From an uncultured Pelagibacteraceae bacterium (lineage in GTDB: Bacteria > Pseudomonadota > Alphaproteobacteria > Pelagibacterales > Pelagibacteraceae): DNA of 41,783 bases. The translations under genes were made by a program, and so were the position numbers. The notes beneath the pieces are model-generated. The model saw only the letters and a program-made list of their open reading frames with translations. It was not told the origin of the DNA and made no database searches. The stretch spans positions 1 through 41,783 of the forward strand of contig CACABD010000003.1 of the NCBI GenBank assembly GCA_902530715.1. The letters are read 5' to 3'. Positions 1 through 8,530 of the stretch are shown here, piece by piece; the first letter of the stretch is position 1, and every line of letters starts with the position of its first letter.

Positions 1-566
1 ACTAAAAGTGGATGCATGCTAAATATCCTTCTTAGCTTCTCGTTTTTTACATATGATGAAACAAGTGAGTAAACAGACTTATAACTTTTTAGTTTCAGCA
101 AAGATGGAATTTGTTTGAGCATAAAAAAAGGTTTATTAAAAGGTACATCAGAAAGTTCCATATATCCTTTGTCAAAAATTCTTTTAGTAAAATTTACTAG
201 ATCTAAGTAGCCATCTACGTCTTGATTAGAAAGTTCTGAGATTTGTCTCTTCATTTCTTTCTCATCCCCAGAATAATTAAATTTATAACCATCCTCGAAT
301 ACAAATTGATACCAAATCTGCAATGGTTTAATATTTAAATAATCTTCTGCCTTTTTTCCATACAATTGAAATAATTCATTAATCAAATAAGGCGCTGTAA
401 TTACAGTGGGCCCAGCATCAAATTTAAAACCATTCTTTTCAAAAACTCTTGCTCTACCACCTAAATCTTTTTGCTTTTCAACTAAAGTAATATCATGCCC
501 TTTAGCTTTAAGCCTTAAAGCAGCTGATAAACCACCAAATCCTGAACCAACTATTAAAGTTTTCAT
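1..566 (-). CDS. crtI: Phytoene desaturase (CrtI-type carotenoid desaturase), C-terminus beyond window
   Basis: Reverse-strand translation from ATG at 566 reads MKTLIVGSGFGGLSAALRLKAKGHDITLVEK...GGRARVFEKNGFKFDAGPTVITAPYLI, a dinucleotide-binding motif plus the CrtI-like FDAGPTVIT signature; open to the window edge. Confidence 0.88.
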   Translation of the reverse strand, partial: MKTLIVGSGFGGLSAALRLKAKGHDITLVEKQKDLGGRARVFEKNGFKFDAGPTVITAPYLINELFQLYGKKAEDYLNIKPLQIWYQFVFEDGYKFNYSGDEKEMKRQISELSNQDVDGYLDLVNFTKRIFDKGYMELSDVPFNKPFFMLKQIPSLLKLKSYKSVYSLVSSYVKNEKLRRIFSMHPLL

Positions 567-609
567 ATTGTTAATTTATATTTTTTTAAATTCGAAAGTA
601 AGAAAATAT

Positions 610-1110
610 TTAATTTGAATTTAATTTTTTTAGAGCTTGTTTACTTTCATCAATGTTTTTCTGAAAAATGTTATCTAATTTAGACTTACTTATTGTATTT
701 TTTATTATTTTTTCAACCGAAGTAACCGCAATATTTATAGACGTATTTTTAATTTCTTTTATTGCCTGATCCTTCATTTGATTAATTTTTTCCGCTGTCA
801 ATCTTTTTTTAATTTCCGCAGACTTGTTAAATTTTTCTTTCATTTGTTGAACCATAGCATCAGCGTCTTTCTTAGCATTCTCTATTATAACTTTTGTTTC
901 ATCTGAAGCGCTATTAAGTTTTAATTGGGATTGATCTAAAAATGCTTTCGTTTCTTTTCTTAATTTCTCGCTTTCATTTAGTTCATTTTTTATGCCGGCT
1001 ATTAATTTATCTAGGCTTTCGTTTATTTTTAAAGGAACTTTTAAATAAATTAAAACACCAGAAAATATAATAAAAGATATTGCTACCCAAAAAGTTGCAT
1101 CAAAGATCAT
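610..1110 (-). CDS. atpF: ATP synthase Fo subunit b
   Basis: N-terminal TM segment followed by a long charged helix; position in the atpI-B-E-F'-F order typical of alphaproteobacteria. Confidence 0.9.
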   Translation of the reverse strand: MIFDATFWVAISFIIFSGVLIYLKVPLKINESLDKLIAGIKNELNESEKLRKETKAFLDQSQLKLNSASDETKVIIENAKKDADAMVQQMKEKFNKSAEIKKRLTAEKINQMKDQAIKEIKNTSINIAVTSVEKIIKNTISKSKLDNIFQKNIDESKQALKKLNSN

Positions 1111-1682
1111 TATTTGTCCTTCATAAGTTTGACTTGTTCATTAACTATTGTTGAAACGTTACCTTTATTTACCTCTGCTCCAATTAATTTTTGAATAATT
1201 TCAGCTGCAGTATCTATAGCAATTAGACTTATTTTTTCTGGAGATGATTTTTTTAGATCTTTTATCTCATTTTCAGTATCTTGAATTTCAGAATTAAGTT
1301 CGCTTTCTATCTTTTCTCTTTCTTTACTTAAATCTAACTGAATTTTTTCTTTTGCCAAATTAAAAGTTTTTTTGGCATTATTTTTAGCATCCAATATTAT
1401 TTTATCATATTCTTTTAGATTTTTTTCACTTTTTGTTTTTTGATTATCTGCAATTTCAATATTTTCCATAATTTGTGATTTTCTTATCTCTAAATTATTT
1501 CTTATTTTTGGTAATATAAATTTAGATAATATAATGAATAAAATCCCAAAGGTAATGGTTAACCAAAATATTTGAGAAAACCAAAACTCTGGATTTAATT
1601 GGGGCATGCCCCCAGTCTCAGCACTTATAGCAATATAGTTAAAGCTAAAAAGTGCACACAAGTAAATTATTATTTTTTTCAC
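1110..1682 (-). CDS. atpF': ATP synthase Fo subunit b' (GTG start)
   Basis: MPQLNPEFWFSQIFWLTITFGILFIILSKFILPKI is typical of subunit b'; adjacent to atpF and atpE. Confidence 0.9.
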   Translation of the reverse strand: MKKIIIYLCALFSFNYIAISAETGGMPQLNPEFWFSQIFWLTITFGILFIILSKFILPKIRNNLEIRKSQIMENIEIADNQKTKSEKNLKEYDKIILDAKNNAKKTFNLAKEKIQLDLSKEREKIESELNSEIQDTENEIKDLKKSSPEKISLIAIDTAAEIIQKLIGAEVNKGNVSTIVNEQVKLMKDK

Positions 1683-1691
1683 AAAATTAAT

Positions 1692-1919
1692 TTAAAATGC
1701 GAATAAAATAATCAATGCAACAACAAGTCCAAAAAGCCCTGTAGCTTCAGCTAAAGCGAAACCTAATAATAAATTAGGAAACTGCTTTTGAGCTGCAGAC
1801 GGATTTCTCATTGCGCCAGATAAATAGTTACCAAAAATAATTCCGATACCTACTCCAGCGCCAGCTAATGCAATCGCTGCAAGACCTGCTCCTATCATTT
1901 TTGCCGCTTCTAGTTCCAT
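1692..1919 (-). CDS. atpE: ATP synthase Fo subunit c
   Basis: 75 aa, two TM helices, glycine-rich GAGVGIGIIFG and the LLGFALAEATGLF carboxylate-containing helix. Confidence 0.98.
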   Translation of the reverse strand: MELEAAKMIGAGLAAIALAGAGVGIGIIFGNYLSGAMRNPSAAQKQFPNLLLGFALAEATGLFGLVVALIILFAF

Positions 1920-1923
1920 ATTT

Positions 1924-1930
1924 CTCCTCC
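1924..1930 (-). promoter_or_regulatory. Strong Shine-Dalgarno sequence (GGAGGAG) upstream of atpE
   Basis: Plus-strand ctcctcc reads GGAGGAG on the minus strand, followed by AAAT and then the atpE ATG. Confidence 0.8.
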
Positions 1931-1933
1931 TTT

Positions 1934-2668
1934 TTAATGGTGTAAATTTAATGCATCATTTAAATAGATACATGTTAAAATTGCAAAAACATAAGCTTGA
2001 AGAAAAGCAACTAATATTTCCAAACCTGTTAATGCAACTGAAAAGCCTAATGGAAGCCAACCTCCCACTAAACCAAGACTTACTACAAAACCTCCAAAGA
2101 CCTTCATCATTGTGTGACCAGCCATCATATTAGCAAACAATCTAACTGATAAACTAATTGGTCTGCTTAGGTATGATATTATCTCAATAACAACTATCAA
2201 AGGTAAAAGAATGATTGGTACACCACTTGGCACAAAAAGCTTTAAGTATCCTAAGCCATGTTTTAAGAAACCTATAACAGTTACGCCTATAAAAATAAAT
2301 GCTGCTAAAACAAAAGTAACTATAATATGACTAGTTACTGTAAATGAATAAGGTATCATCCCGAACATATTGCAAAATAATACAAACATGAATAACGAAA
2401 ATATAAATGCAAAATAAGGTTTTGCTTTTGCACCTGCTGTGTCACTGATCATCTTTGAAATAAAAGAATAACTTAATTCGGATATTAATTGAATTTTATC
2501 AGGTATAAGTGATTTTTTTTTAGCACCAAGATTAAAAACAATCAGAATGGCAAGAGTGCTAATAACCATGAACAAACTGGCGTTTGTGAATGATATATCA
2601 ACTTCACCTATTTTTATTTCAGGTCCAATTCTATAAACATTGAATTGGTACATCGGATTTGCAGCCAT
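1934..2668 (-). CDS. atpB: ATP synthase Fo subunit a
   Basis: Multi-TM protein with the conserved SLSVRLFANMMAGH segment. Confidence 0.98.
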   Translation of the reverse strand: MAANPMYQFNVYRIGPEIKIGEVDISFTNASLFMVISTLAILIVFNLGAKKKSLIPDKIQLISELSYSFISKMISDTAGAKAKPYFAFIFSLFMFVLFCNMFGMIPYSFTVTSHIIVTFVLAAFIFIGVTVIGFLKHGLGYLKLFVPSGVPIILLPLIVVIEIISYLSRPISLSVRLFANMMAGHTMMKVFGGFVVSLGLVGGWLPLGFSVALTGLEILVAFLQAYVFAILTCIYLNDALNLHH

Positions 2669-2673
2669 AAATT

Positions 2674-2943
2674 TTACTTTTGTATTTTTTTTGCAGACCT
2701 AATAACATTGGTTATACCTGCTACGACACCCACAAAAAAAAATATTATTATTAACCATGGTTTAGTATCAAACCAAGTGTCTAAAATAAACCCAATAATT
2801 GTCCCAACTAGTACAGCAGAAACAAGCTCAGTGCTCATTTTGAAAGCCTGTCCTAAATTTGACTGTGCAGGTGGTTCTTTTTCGGGGGCAATTTTTTTTT
2901 TTGCAATTTTAAGGCGAATTTTTAGATCGTCATCTCTTTTCAT
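2674..2943 (-). CDS. atpI: ATP synthase accessory protein AtpI
   Basis: Small two-TM protein with the GTIIGFILDTWFDTKPWLIIIFFFVGVVAGITNV AtpI-like motif immediately upstream of atpB. Confidence 0.85.
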   Translation of the reverse strand: MKRDDDLKIRLKIAKKKIAPEKEPPAQSNLGQAFKMSTELVSAVLVGTIIGFILDTWFDTKPWLIIIFFFVGVVAGITNVIRSAKKIQK

Positions 2944-5340
2944 TTAAGCGACCATGCTTTCGGCTTTCTCTAAGTCAACTGCAACAAGCTGACTAATACC
3001 TTTTTCTGGCATTGTAACACCATAAAGACGGTTCATTTTTGACATTGTTAAAGCGTGATGTGTAACAATCACAAATTTTGTCTTTGTAATTTTTGTAAGT
3101 TCCTCTAGTAAATTACAAAATCTTGTAACGTTAGCATCATCTAAAGGAGCATCAACTTCATCTAAAACACAAATTGGAGCTGGGTTTGTTAAAAAAACTG
3201 CAAAAATTAAAGATAAGGCTGTCAATGCTTGTTCTCCACCTGACAATAAAGTTATTGATTGCAATCTTTTTCCTGGAGGACTTACAAGCATCTCTAAACC
3301 TGCATCAAGCGGATCATCAGAGTCAATTAGTTCTAATTTTGCACTGCCGCCATTAAAAAGTTTTGTGTAAACTTCATTAAATTTTCTATTAACTTTTTCA
3401 AAAGCCCCAATAAGCCTTTCTCTGCCTTTCTGATTTAATTCGTTAATACTTTCTTTTAATTTTGTAATTGCAGTCACTAAATCTGATCTATCTTTTTCCA
3501 TTTTTTTTATTTCATCTTGGTATTTCGTAGTTTCCTCATCCGCCCTTAAGTTAACAGATCCCAATTTATCTCTCTCTCGCTTTTTCTTATCAAGCAACTC
3601 TTCTTGCGTTACAGCATCAGGAAACTCTTCCTTTGATTCTAGGTTTGAGAATTCAAGAATATTGTTTTCATTCAAATTGAGTTCATTCTCTATTCTCTCA
3701 AGTAGATCTAATCTTCTCTTATTCAATCCATCAATAGTTGCAGCCGAACTAGCCTTTCTCTCTCTTATCTCAATAGAATTTTCTTTAACTTCATTTAGAT
3801 TATTATTCAATTTTAATAATTTATCTTCACTTTCTCTAATAATAACTTCATTTTGCTCTTTATCTAAATTTGACAATCTTAGATTTTCATTTAGTTGGCC
3901 TTTTTTCTCTGCTTGATCTTTTGGTTTGGCCTCAAGCCCCTTTAATTGATCAAGCGTTTTATTTTTTCTATCTTCTAACTTATTGATTGTTATTTCTGAT
4001 TTGTTTAAAAGGTTTTTCCAACTTTCTATTTCTTGATCAATATTTTGTATTCTCTCCGATCTTTTTATAGACTCTTTTTTGATATTTTGATTTTTACTAT
4101 ATACTTCACAGTACTCATCGATTGTATTCTTAAAATTTTCTAAAGCAACTACAGCATCATCATTTTTGTTAGAAATAATTAAATCTTTGATTGTGGCTAG
4201 TTCGGTATTTAATTTAACCTTAAAATCTTTTAAGTCCGAAGACGATTGTTTTTCAGTTTCATAATATTTAGAGTCTATTTCAATTAAATCTTTTTTTTCC
4301 TCTTTTATTCTCTTCTCATTAGAATTTGCATCAATTATGACACTTTTTTCTCGATCCTTATCTTGATCTAGAATTTTAAAATTTTCATTAAGTTTTTCTA
4401 TTTCATCTTGTATTCTAATATTTTCCTCATCTAAGCTTTTTAATTCTAAATTTAATCTTTGTATTTTTGAGAGATTTTCAAAATTTTTTTGTTTAATAGG
4501 GTCAATCTTATCTAATTCATTTTGAATTTTATTTTTTAAATCTTCTATTTCGTTATTGAATTTGTCGAATTCTTTATCAGAGTCCTCATTAATTTCTTTT
4601 TCTAGTTTAATCTCTTTATCAATATCTTGAAGCTTGAGATAATATAGACCAGCCTCTATTTTTTTTATTTCATTTGATATAACTTTATATTTATTAGCCT
4701 CTTCTGCTTGTTTTTGTAAATTTGCTAATTGTTTTTCCTGTTGTCTCCTTAACTCGTCAGCTCTTTTGAGATTATTTTCCGCCGCGTTCAATCTAATTTC
4801 AGCTTCATGTCTTCTTGCATGTAGCCCTGCAATACCTGCGGCCTCCTCTAAAATGGCTCTTCTGTCACTTGGTTTTGCAGTTACTAATGAGCCAATTCTT
4901 CCTTGGCTTATTAGTGATGGTGAATGTGCACCAGTCGACAAGTCGGCAAAAAACATCTGCGCATCCTTTGCCCGAACTTCTTTGCCATTTATCGAAAATT
5001 TTGATCCTTTGTCCTTTTCTATTTTTCTTTTTATTTCTATACTAGGGGTATTTTTATATTGATGTGGACCTTCATTGTCATTATTTAACAAATTTAAAGT
5101 TACTTCTGCAATATTTTTTGATGGTTTGTTTGAAGTACCAGAGAATATGACATCCTCCATTCCCGATCCTCTCATGCTCTTCGCAGAAGTTTCACCCATA
5201 CACCATCTTAATGACTCTACAATATTTGATTTTCCACAACCATTAGGTCCAACAATACCCGTAAGCCCATTTTCTATTAATAGATCGGTTTTATCGGCAA
5301 ATGATTTGAAACCATTTAATTGAATTTTTTTAAATTCCAT
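2944..5340 (-). CDS. smc: Chromosome segregation protein SMC, short form (798 aa)
   Basis: Walker A GPNGCGKSN, ABC signature LLSGGEQALTALSLIF, Walker B PICVLDEVDAPLDD, with a coiled-coil-rich interior. Confidence 0.93.
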   Translation of the reverse strand: MEFKKIQLNGFKSFADKTDLLIENGLTGIVGPNGCGKSNIVESLRWCMGETSAKSMRGSGMEDVIFSGTSNKPSKNIAEVTLNLLNNDNEGPHQYKNTPSIEIKRKIEKDKGSKFSINGKEVRAKDAQMFFADLSTGAHSPSLISQGRIGSLVTAKPSDRRAILEEAAGIAGLHARRHEAEIRLNAAENNLKRADELRRQQEKQLANLQKQAEEANKYKVISNEIKKIEAGLYYLKLQDIDKEIKLEKEINEDSDKEFDKFNNEIEDLKNKIQNELDKIDPIKQKNFENLSKIQRLNLELKSLDEENIRIQDEIEKLNENFKILDQDKDREKSVIIDANSNEKRIKEEKKDLIEIDSKYYETEKQSSSDLKDFKVKLNTELATIKDLIISNKNDDAVVALENFKNTIDEYCEVYSKNQNIKKESIKRSERIQNIDQEIESWKNLLNKSEITINKLEDRKNKTLDQLKGLEAKPKDQAEKKGQLNENLRLSNLDKEQNEVIIRESEDKLLKLNNNLNEVKENSIEIRERKASSAATIDGLNKRRLDLLERIENELNLNENNILEFSNLESKEEFPDAVTQEELLDKKKRERDKLGSVNLRADEETTKYQDEIKKMEKDRSDLVTAITKLKESINELNQKGRERLIGAFEKVNRKFNEVYTKLFNGGSAKLELIDSDDPLDAGLEMLVSPPGKRLQSITLLSGGEQALTALSLIFAVFLTNPAPICVLDEVDAPLDDANVTRFCNLLEELTKITKTKFVIVTHHALTMSKMNRLYGVTMPEKGISQLVAVDLEKAESMVA

Positions 5341-5346
5341 TAAAAA

Positions 5347-5928
5347 CTATAATAGTTTTTCTATAGCTTTTTTCAAATTTTTGAATGTAAGTGATTTTTC
5401 GAACTTTTTCCCATTTATTAATAGAGTAGGGGTTGAGTTTATATTAAAACTTTTTACCCCTTCGATTCGGTCGTTAAGTATATGATCCTCTAACGACTTA
5501 TTCTCCAAGCATTTTTGCTCGTTAATTTTAAAGTTTCCAGATTTAATAACTTTAATTAGATTTTTGTTATATTCTTCAGCTGTCGAACCTTTTGCCCATT
5601 CGTTCTGGTTATAATATAAAAAGTGAAGCAATTCAGAATTTCCATCGTTCTCACAATGTGCAAACTTTGAAGCATTAAAAGCCGCAATATTTAATGGAAA
5701 ACTTTTATATTCAATTGATATAATTCCCTCATCAATAAATTTTTTTTTTAATTCTGGATAAACATTCTTATGAAAGTTAGCACAATAAGAACATGTTAAA
5801 GATTCATAAACTACAAGTTTTATTTTTGCATTACTATTTCCATCTATTATTGGCTTAATTGTTTCAGCGTAAGACAGATTAGACAATGCAATAAAGACAA
5901 ATAATAATATAGTTTTTATTTTTTTCAT
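5347..5928 (-). CDS. DsbA-family thiol:disulfide interchange protein, secreted
   Basis: Signal peptide, CSYC redox motif in a thioredoxin-like fold, cis-Pro segment STPTLLINGKKF. Confidence 0.85.
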   Translation of the reverse strand: MKKIKTILLFVFIALSNLSYAETIKPIIDGNSNAKIKLVVYESLTCSYCANFHKNVYPELKKKFIDEGIISIEYKSFPLNIAAFNASKFAHCENDGNSELLHFLYYNQNEWAKGSTAEEYNKNLIKVIKSGNFKINEQKCLENKSLEDHILNDRIEGVKSFNINSTPTLLINGKKFEKSLTFKNLKKAIEKLL

Positions 5929-6404
5929 TTATTTTTATATGAATCAATTAATTCTTTAAGAGCATTTTTAATATTTAAGTTTTTAATGCCGTTTAAACTT
6001 TTTGAGAAATCTCTTTTTGACGTACATTTACTTTTTTCTAAATTAATTTTCTCATTTTTTTCAAAAGTTATTATCTTTATTTTATCGACCGCTACATAAC
6101 CAAAAACTGAATTTAATTTATTCATAATTTGTTTTTTAGAATACTCTACATCCACTTCACTACCTCTATTTACCATAATTTCTAATAACGATCCTCTTAC
6201 TTTGTTTGAACTCTTAAATTTGTATGGATAACAAACATTGAATAATTCTTTACCTACTATATAATTCCAATTATTTAATATTTCAGGAAATATACTACCT
6301 TTTTTATTTATAATTTTTTTTACTTTTGTGGGCAAAGTGTCTTTAAAAGATCTTAGACCTTGAATGCCCCCTAATCTCTGCTTAGTATATTTTTTAAATT
6401 GCAT
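5925..6404 (-). CDS. DUF721/DciA-like protein
   Basis: N-terminal GLRSF...ILNNWNYIVGKEL...C.P.K pattern of the DUF721 family; the mutY-DUF721-dsbA-smc order is common in alphaproteobacteria. Confidence 0.75.
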   Translation of the reverse strand: MQFKKYTKQRLGGIQGLRSFKDTLPTKVKKIINKKGSIFPEILNNWNYIVGKELFNVCYPYKFKSSNKVRGSLLEIMVNRGSEVDVEYSKKQIMNKLNSVFGYVAVDKIKIITFEKNEKINLEKSKCTSKRDFSKSLNGIKNLNIKNALKELIDSYKNK

Positions 6405-7385
6405 ATGAAAGATCCATTTGTAACAAAAAATATTCTTAAATGGTATGATTTAAATAAAAGATCATTACCATGGCGAAAAAATGTTTCCAAAGAAAAAAGA
6501 CTGTATAATACGTTGATTAGTGAATTTATGTTGCAACAAACTCAAGTAGCAACCGTAATTCCATACTTTAACAAATTTGTTAAAGAGATTCCAAACATAA
6601 AAAAACTTGCAAGGGTTGATAACAAAAAACTAATTAAACTTTGGGAGGGTCTTGGATATTATTCGAGAGTATCAAACTTAAAGAAAGCAGCACAGTCTGT
6701 AATTAAAAATTTTAATGGAGTAATACCTGATAATTTTGAAGATTTGAAATCATTATCTGGCATAGGAGATTATACTGCTAATGCAATTTTAGCTATTGCA
6801 TTCAATAAGCCATATATTCCACTAGATGGAAATGTAGAAAGAATTTTAAAAAGATACCTTTATTTAAAAAAAGAAAAAGAAATTCAGAAAGAAAATTTAA
6901 TTGAAAAAAAATCTATTTTAGGATTTTCAAAGCGTTCAAGTGATTATGCTCAGGCACTTATGGAATTTGGTGCTTTAGTTTGTAAGCCTACTAATCCAAT
7001 ATGTTGCCAATGTCCTATAACTAAAAAATGTAAATCCTTTAAAAAGAAAGACTTTAATTTAACAAAAAATTCAAAAAAACATAAAGACAAATATTTTTTA
7101 CTCAAAGTTTATAAAAAGGATCAAAAATATTTATTAATAAAAAATACTAAATTTAATTTTTTAAAAAATTTAAGAATTTTTCCCATGGAAGAATTACATA
7201 AGCCTAAAAAATTTAATAAAAGTCTTAATATTAAAATGTCTAATATGAATATGAATATAAAAATACTGCATTTAAAAAATATTAATAAATATTCATCATT
7301 TATTTGGATTGATCAAAGAAAATTAAATAATTACATGTTGCCAACATTCACTAAAAAAGTAGTTAAATATCTCGAGAAAAATTGA
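6405..7385 (+). CDS. mutY: A/G-specific adenine DNA glycosylase
   Basis: HhH-GPD core LPWR...EFMLQQTQVATVIPYF, LSGIGDYTANAILAIAF...PLDGNVERI, and a C-X6-C-X2-C-X5-C [4Fe-4S] motif (CKPTNPICCQCPITKKC). ATG at 6405 preferred over TTG at 6399. Confidence 0.95.
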   Translation: MKDPFVTKNILKWYDLNKRSLPWRKNVSKEKRLYNTLISEFMLQQTQVATVIPYFNKFVKEIPNIKKLARVDNKKLIKLWEGLGYYSRVSNLKKAAQSVIKNFNGVIPDNFEDLKSLSGIGDYTANAILAIAFNKPYIPLDGNVERILKRYLYLKKEKEIQKENLIEKKSILGFSKRSSDYAQALMEFGALVCKPTNPICCQCPITKKCKSFKKKDFNLTKNSKKHKDKYFLLKVYKKDQKYLLIKNTKFNFLKNLRIFPMEELHKPKKFNKSLNIKMSNMNMNIKILHLKNINKYSSFIWIDQRKLNNYMLPTFTKKVVKYLEKN

Positions 7386-8530
7386 TGAAAAAAATTGCGA
7401 TAATTGGAGCAGGCATCTCAGGATTGTATATCGCCAATCTTTTTAGAAAAAGTTTGAATTATGAAATTACAATTTATGAAAAAAACGACACTATTAATTT
7501 AGAGGATGGGTACGGTATTCAACTTTCGGTCAATAGCGTTAAGCTTTTGAATAAAATTGGATTTAATAAATTATCTAATAATGAAAAATTTAATCCTAAA
7601 AAAATCGATTTTTTTTCAATCAATTCATCAAATAAAATTTGTGATCTAGATATCACAAATTTCAATACAGATGATATCAAATATACTACACTAAAAAGAT
7701 CAACTTTAATAAATTTTTTAAAAAAAGATTTGGATGACATAATAAAAACTGGTTTTAAAATTTCTAAAATAAATGATCAAGAAAAACGAATTAAAATTTC
7801 ATTTGAAAATAATGAGACTAAAGAATGTGATTACTTGATTATCGCTGATGGAGTCTTTTCAAAGAGCAAAAATCTAATTTCAAATAATAAAGTAAAACCA
7901 AAATATAATGACACATTAGCTATTAGAGGTAAATTAATTAAATTTCCTGAAAACATGAACAAAAGAAATATAGCTTTGTTTTTGGGTCCAAACTTTCACT
8001 ATGTTATTTACCCATTAAATTCTAAAGGTGATTTAAATTTTATTGCTATTATGAAACACTCTCTCTCATTAGAGGAACAAGGTAATTATTCGTTATTTAG
8101 TGAAAACTCCTTTATCAAAAGAATTTTAGAAAATATCCCTCACGAAATTAAAGAATTTGTTACAGGTGTTAAGGAATTAAAAATATTTCCAGTTTTTATT
8201 AGTGATGAGTTTCTCAAAATACAGAATAATAATATTCATTTGATTGGTGATGCTTTTTTTGCTTTTCCACCATCATTTGCTCAAGGTGCATCGCAATCGA
8301 TTGAGAGTGCTTATGAACTTTTTATGTTTTTAAATACCGATAAAGAAGTTAATTTTTTCAAAAGGAGGGTAAATAAATTAAAAATGGTTAATTTTAGATC
8401 AAAATTTAATTTGTCTGCTTTTCATTTATCAAATCCTTTAATAATATTTTTCAGAAATATTTTCCTAAAAAGACTAGTAAAAAATAAAAAATTTCTAGAA
8501 TATTATTTAGGTAGAATTTATAAAAATTGA
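7385..8530 (+). CDS. FAD-dependent monooxygenase (UbiH/salicylate-hydroxylase-like)
   Basis: [13 protein letters not shown] dinucleotide-binding motif, DGVFSKSKN, and [25 protein letters not shown] (GD motif). TGATG overlap with the mutY stop. Confidence 0.8.
   Translation: MKKIAIIGAGISGLYIANLFRKSLNYEITIYEKNDTINLEDGYGIQLSVNSVKLLNKIGFNKLSNNEKFNPKKIDFFSINSSNKICDLDITNFNTDDIKYTTLKRSTLINFLKKDLDDIIKTGFKISKINDQEKRIKISFENNETKECDYLIIADGVFSKSKNLISNNKVKPKYNDTLAIRGKLIKFPENMNKRNIALFLGPNFHYVIYPLNSKGDLNFIAIMKHSLSLEEQGNYSLFSENSFIKRILENIPHEIKEFVTGVKELKIFPVFISDEFLKIQNNNIHLIGDAFFAFPPSFAQGASQSIESAYELFMFLNTDKEVNFFKRRVNKLKMVNFRSKFNLSAFHLSNPLIIFFRNIFLKRLVKNKKFLEYYLGRIYKN

Noticed and set aside
406-618. 70-aa plus-strand ORF at the start of the window
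   Set aside because: Antisense to crtI, which has a diagnostic N-terminus.
2645-2947. 100-aa plus-strand ORF opposite atpI
   Set aside because: Entirely antisense to atpI/atpB; composition typical of a shadow ORF.
3662-5323. Several plus-strand ORFs (60-98 aa) opposite smc
   Set aside because: Antisense to a well-supported gene, overlapping each other in different frames, no motifs.
5347-5928. CSYC active site of the DsbA-like protein as a novelty
   Set aside because: CxxC dipeptide variation is common in the family; no redox partner evidence in the window.
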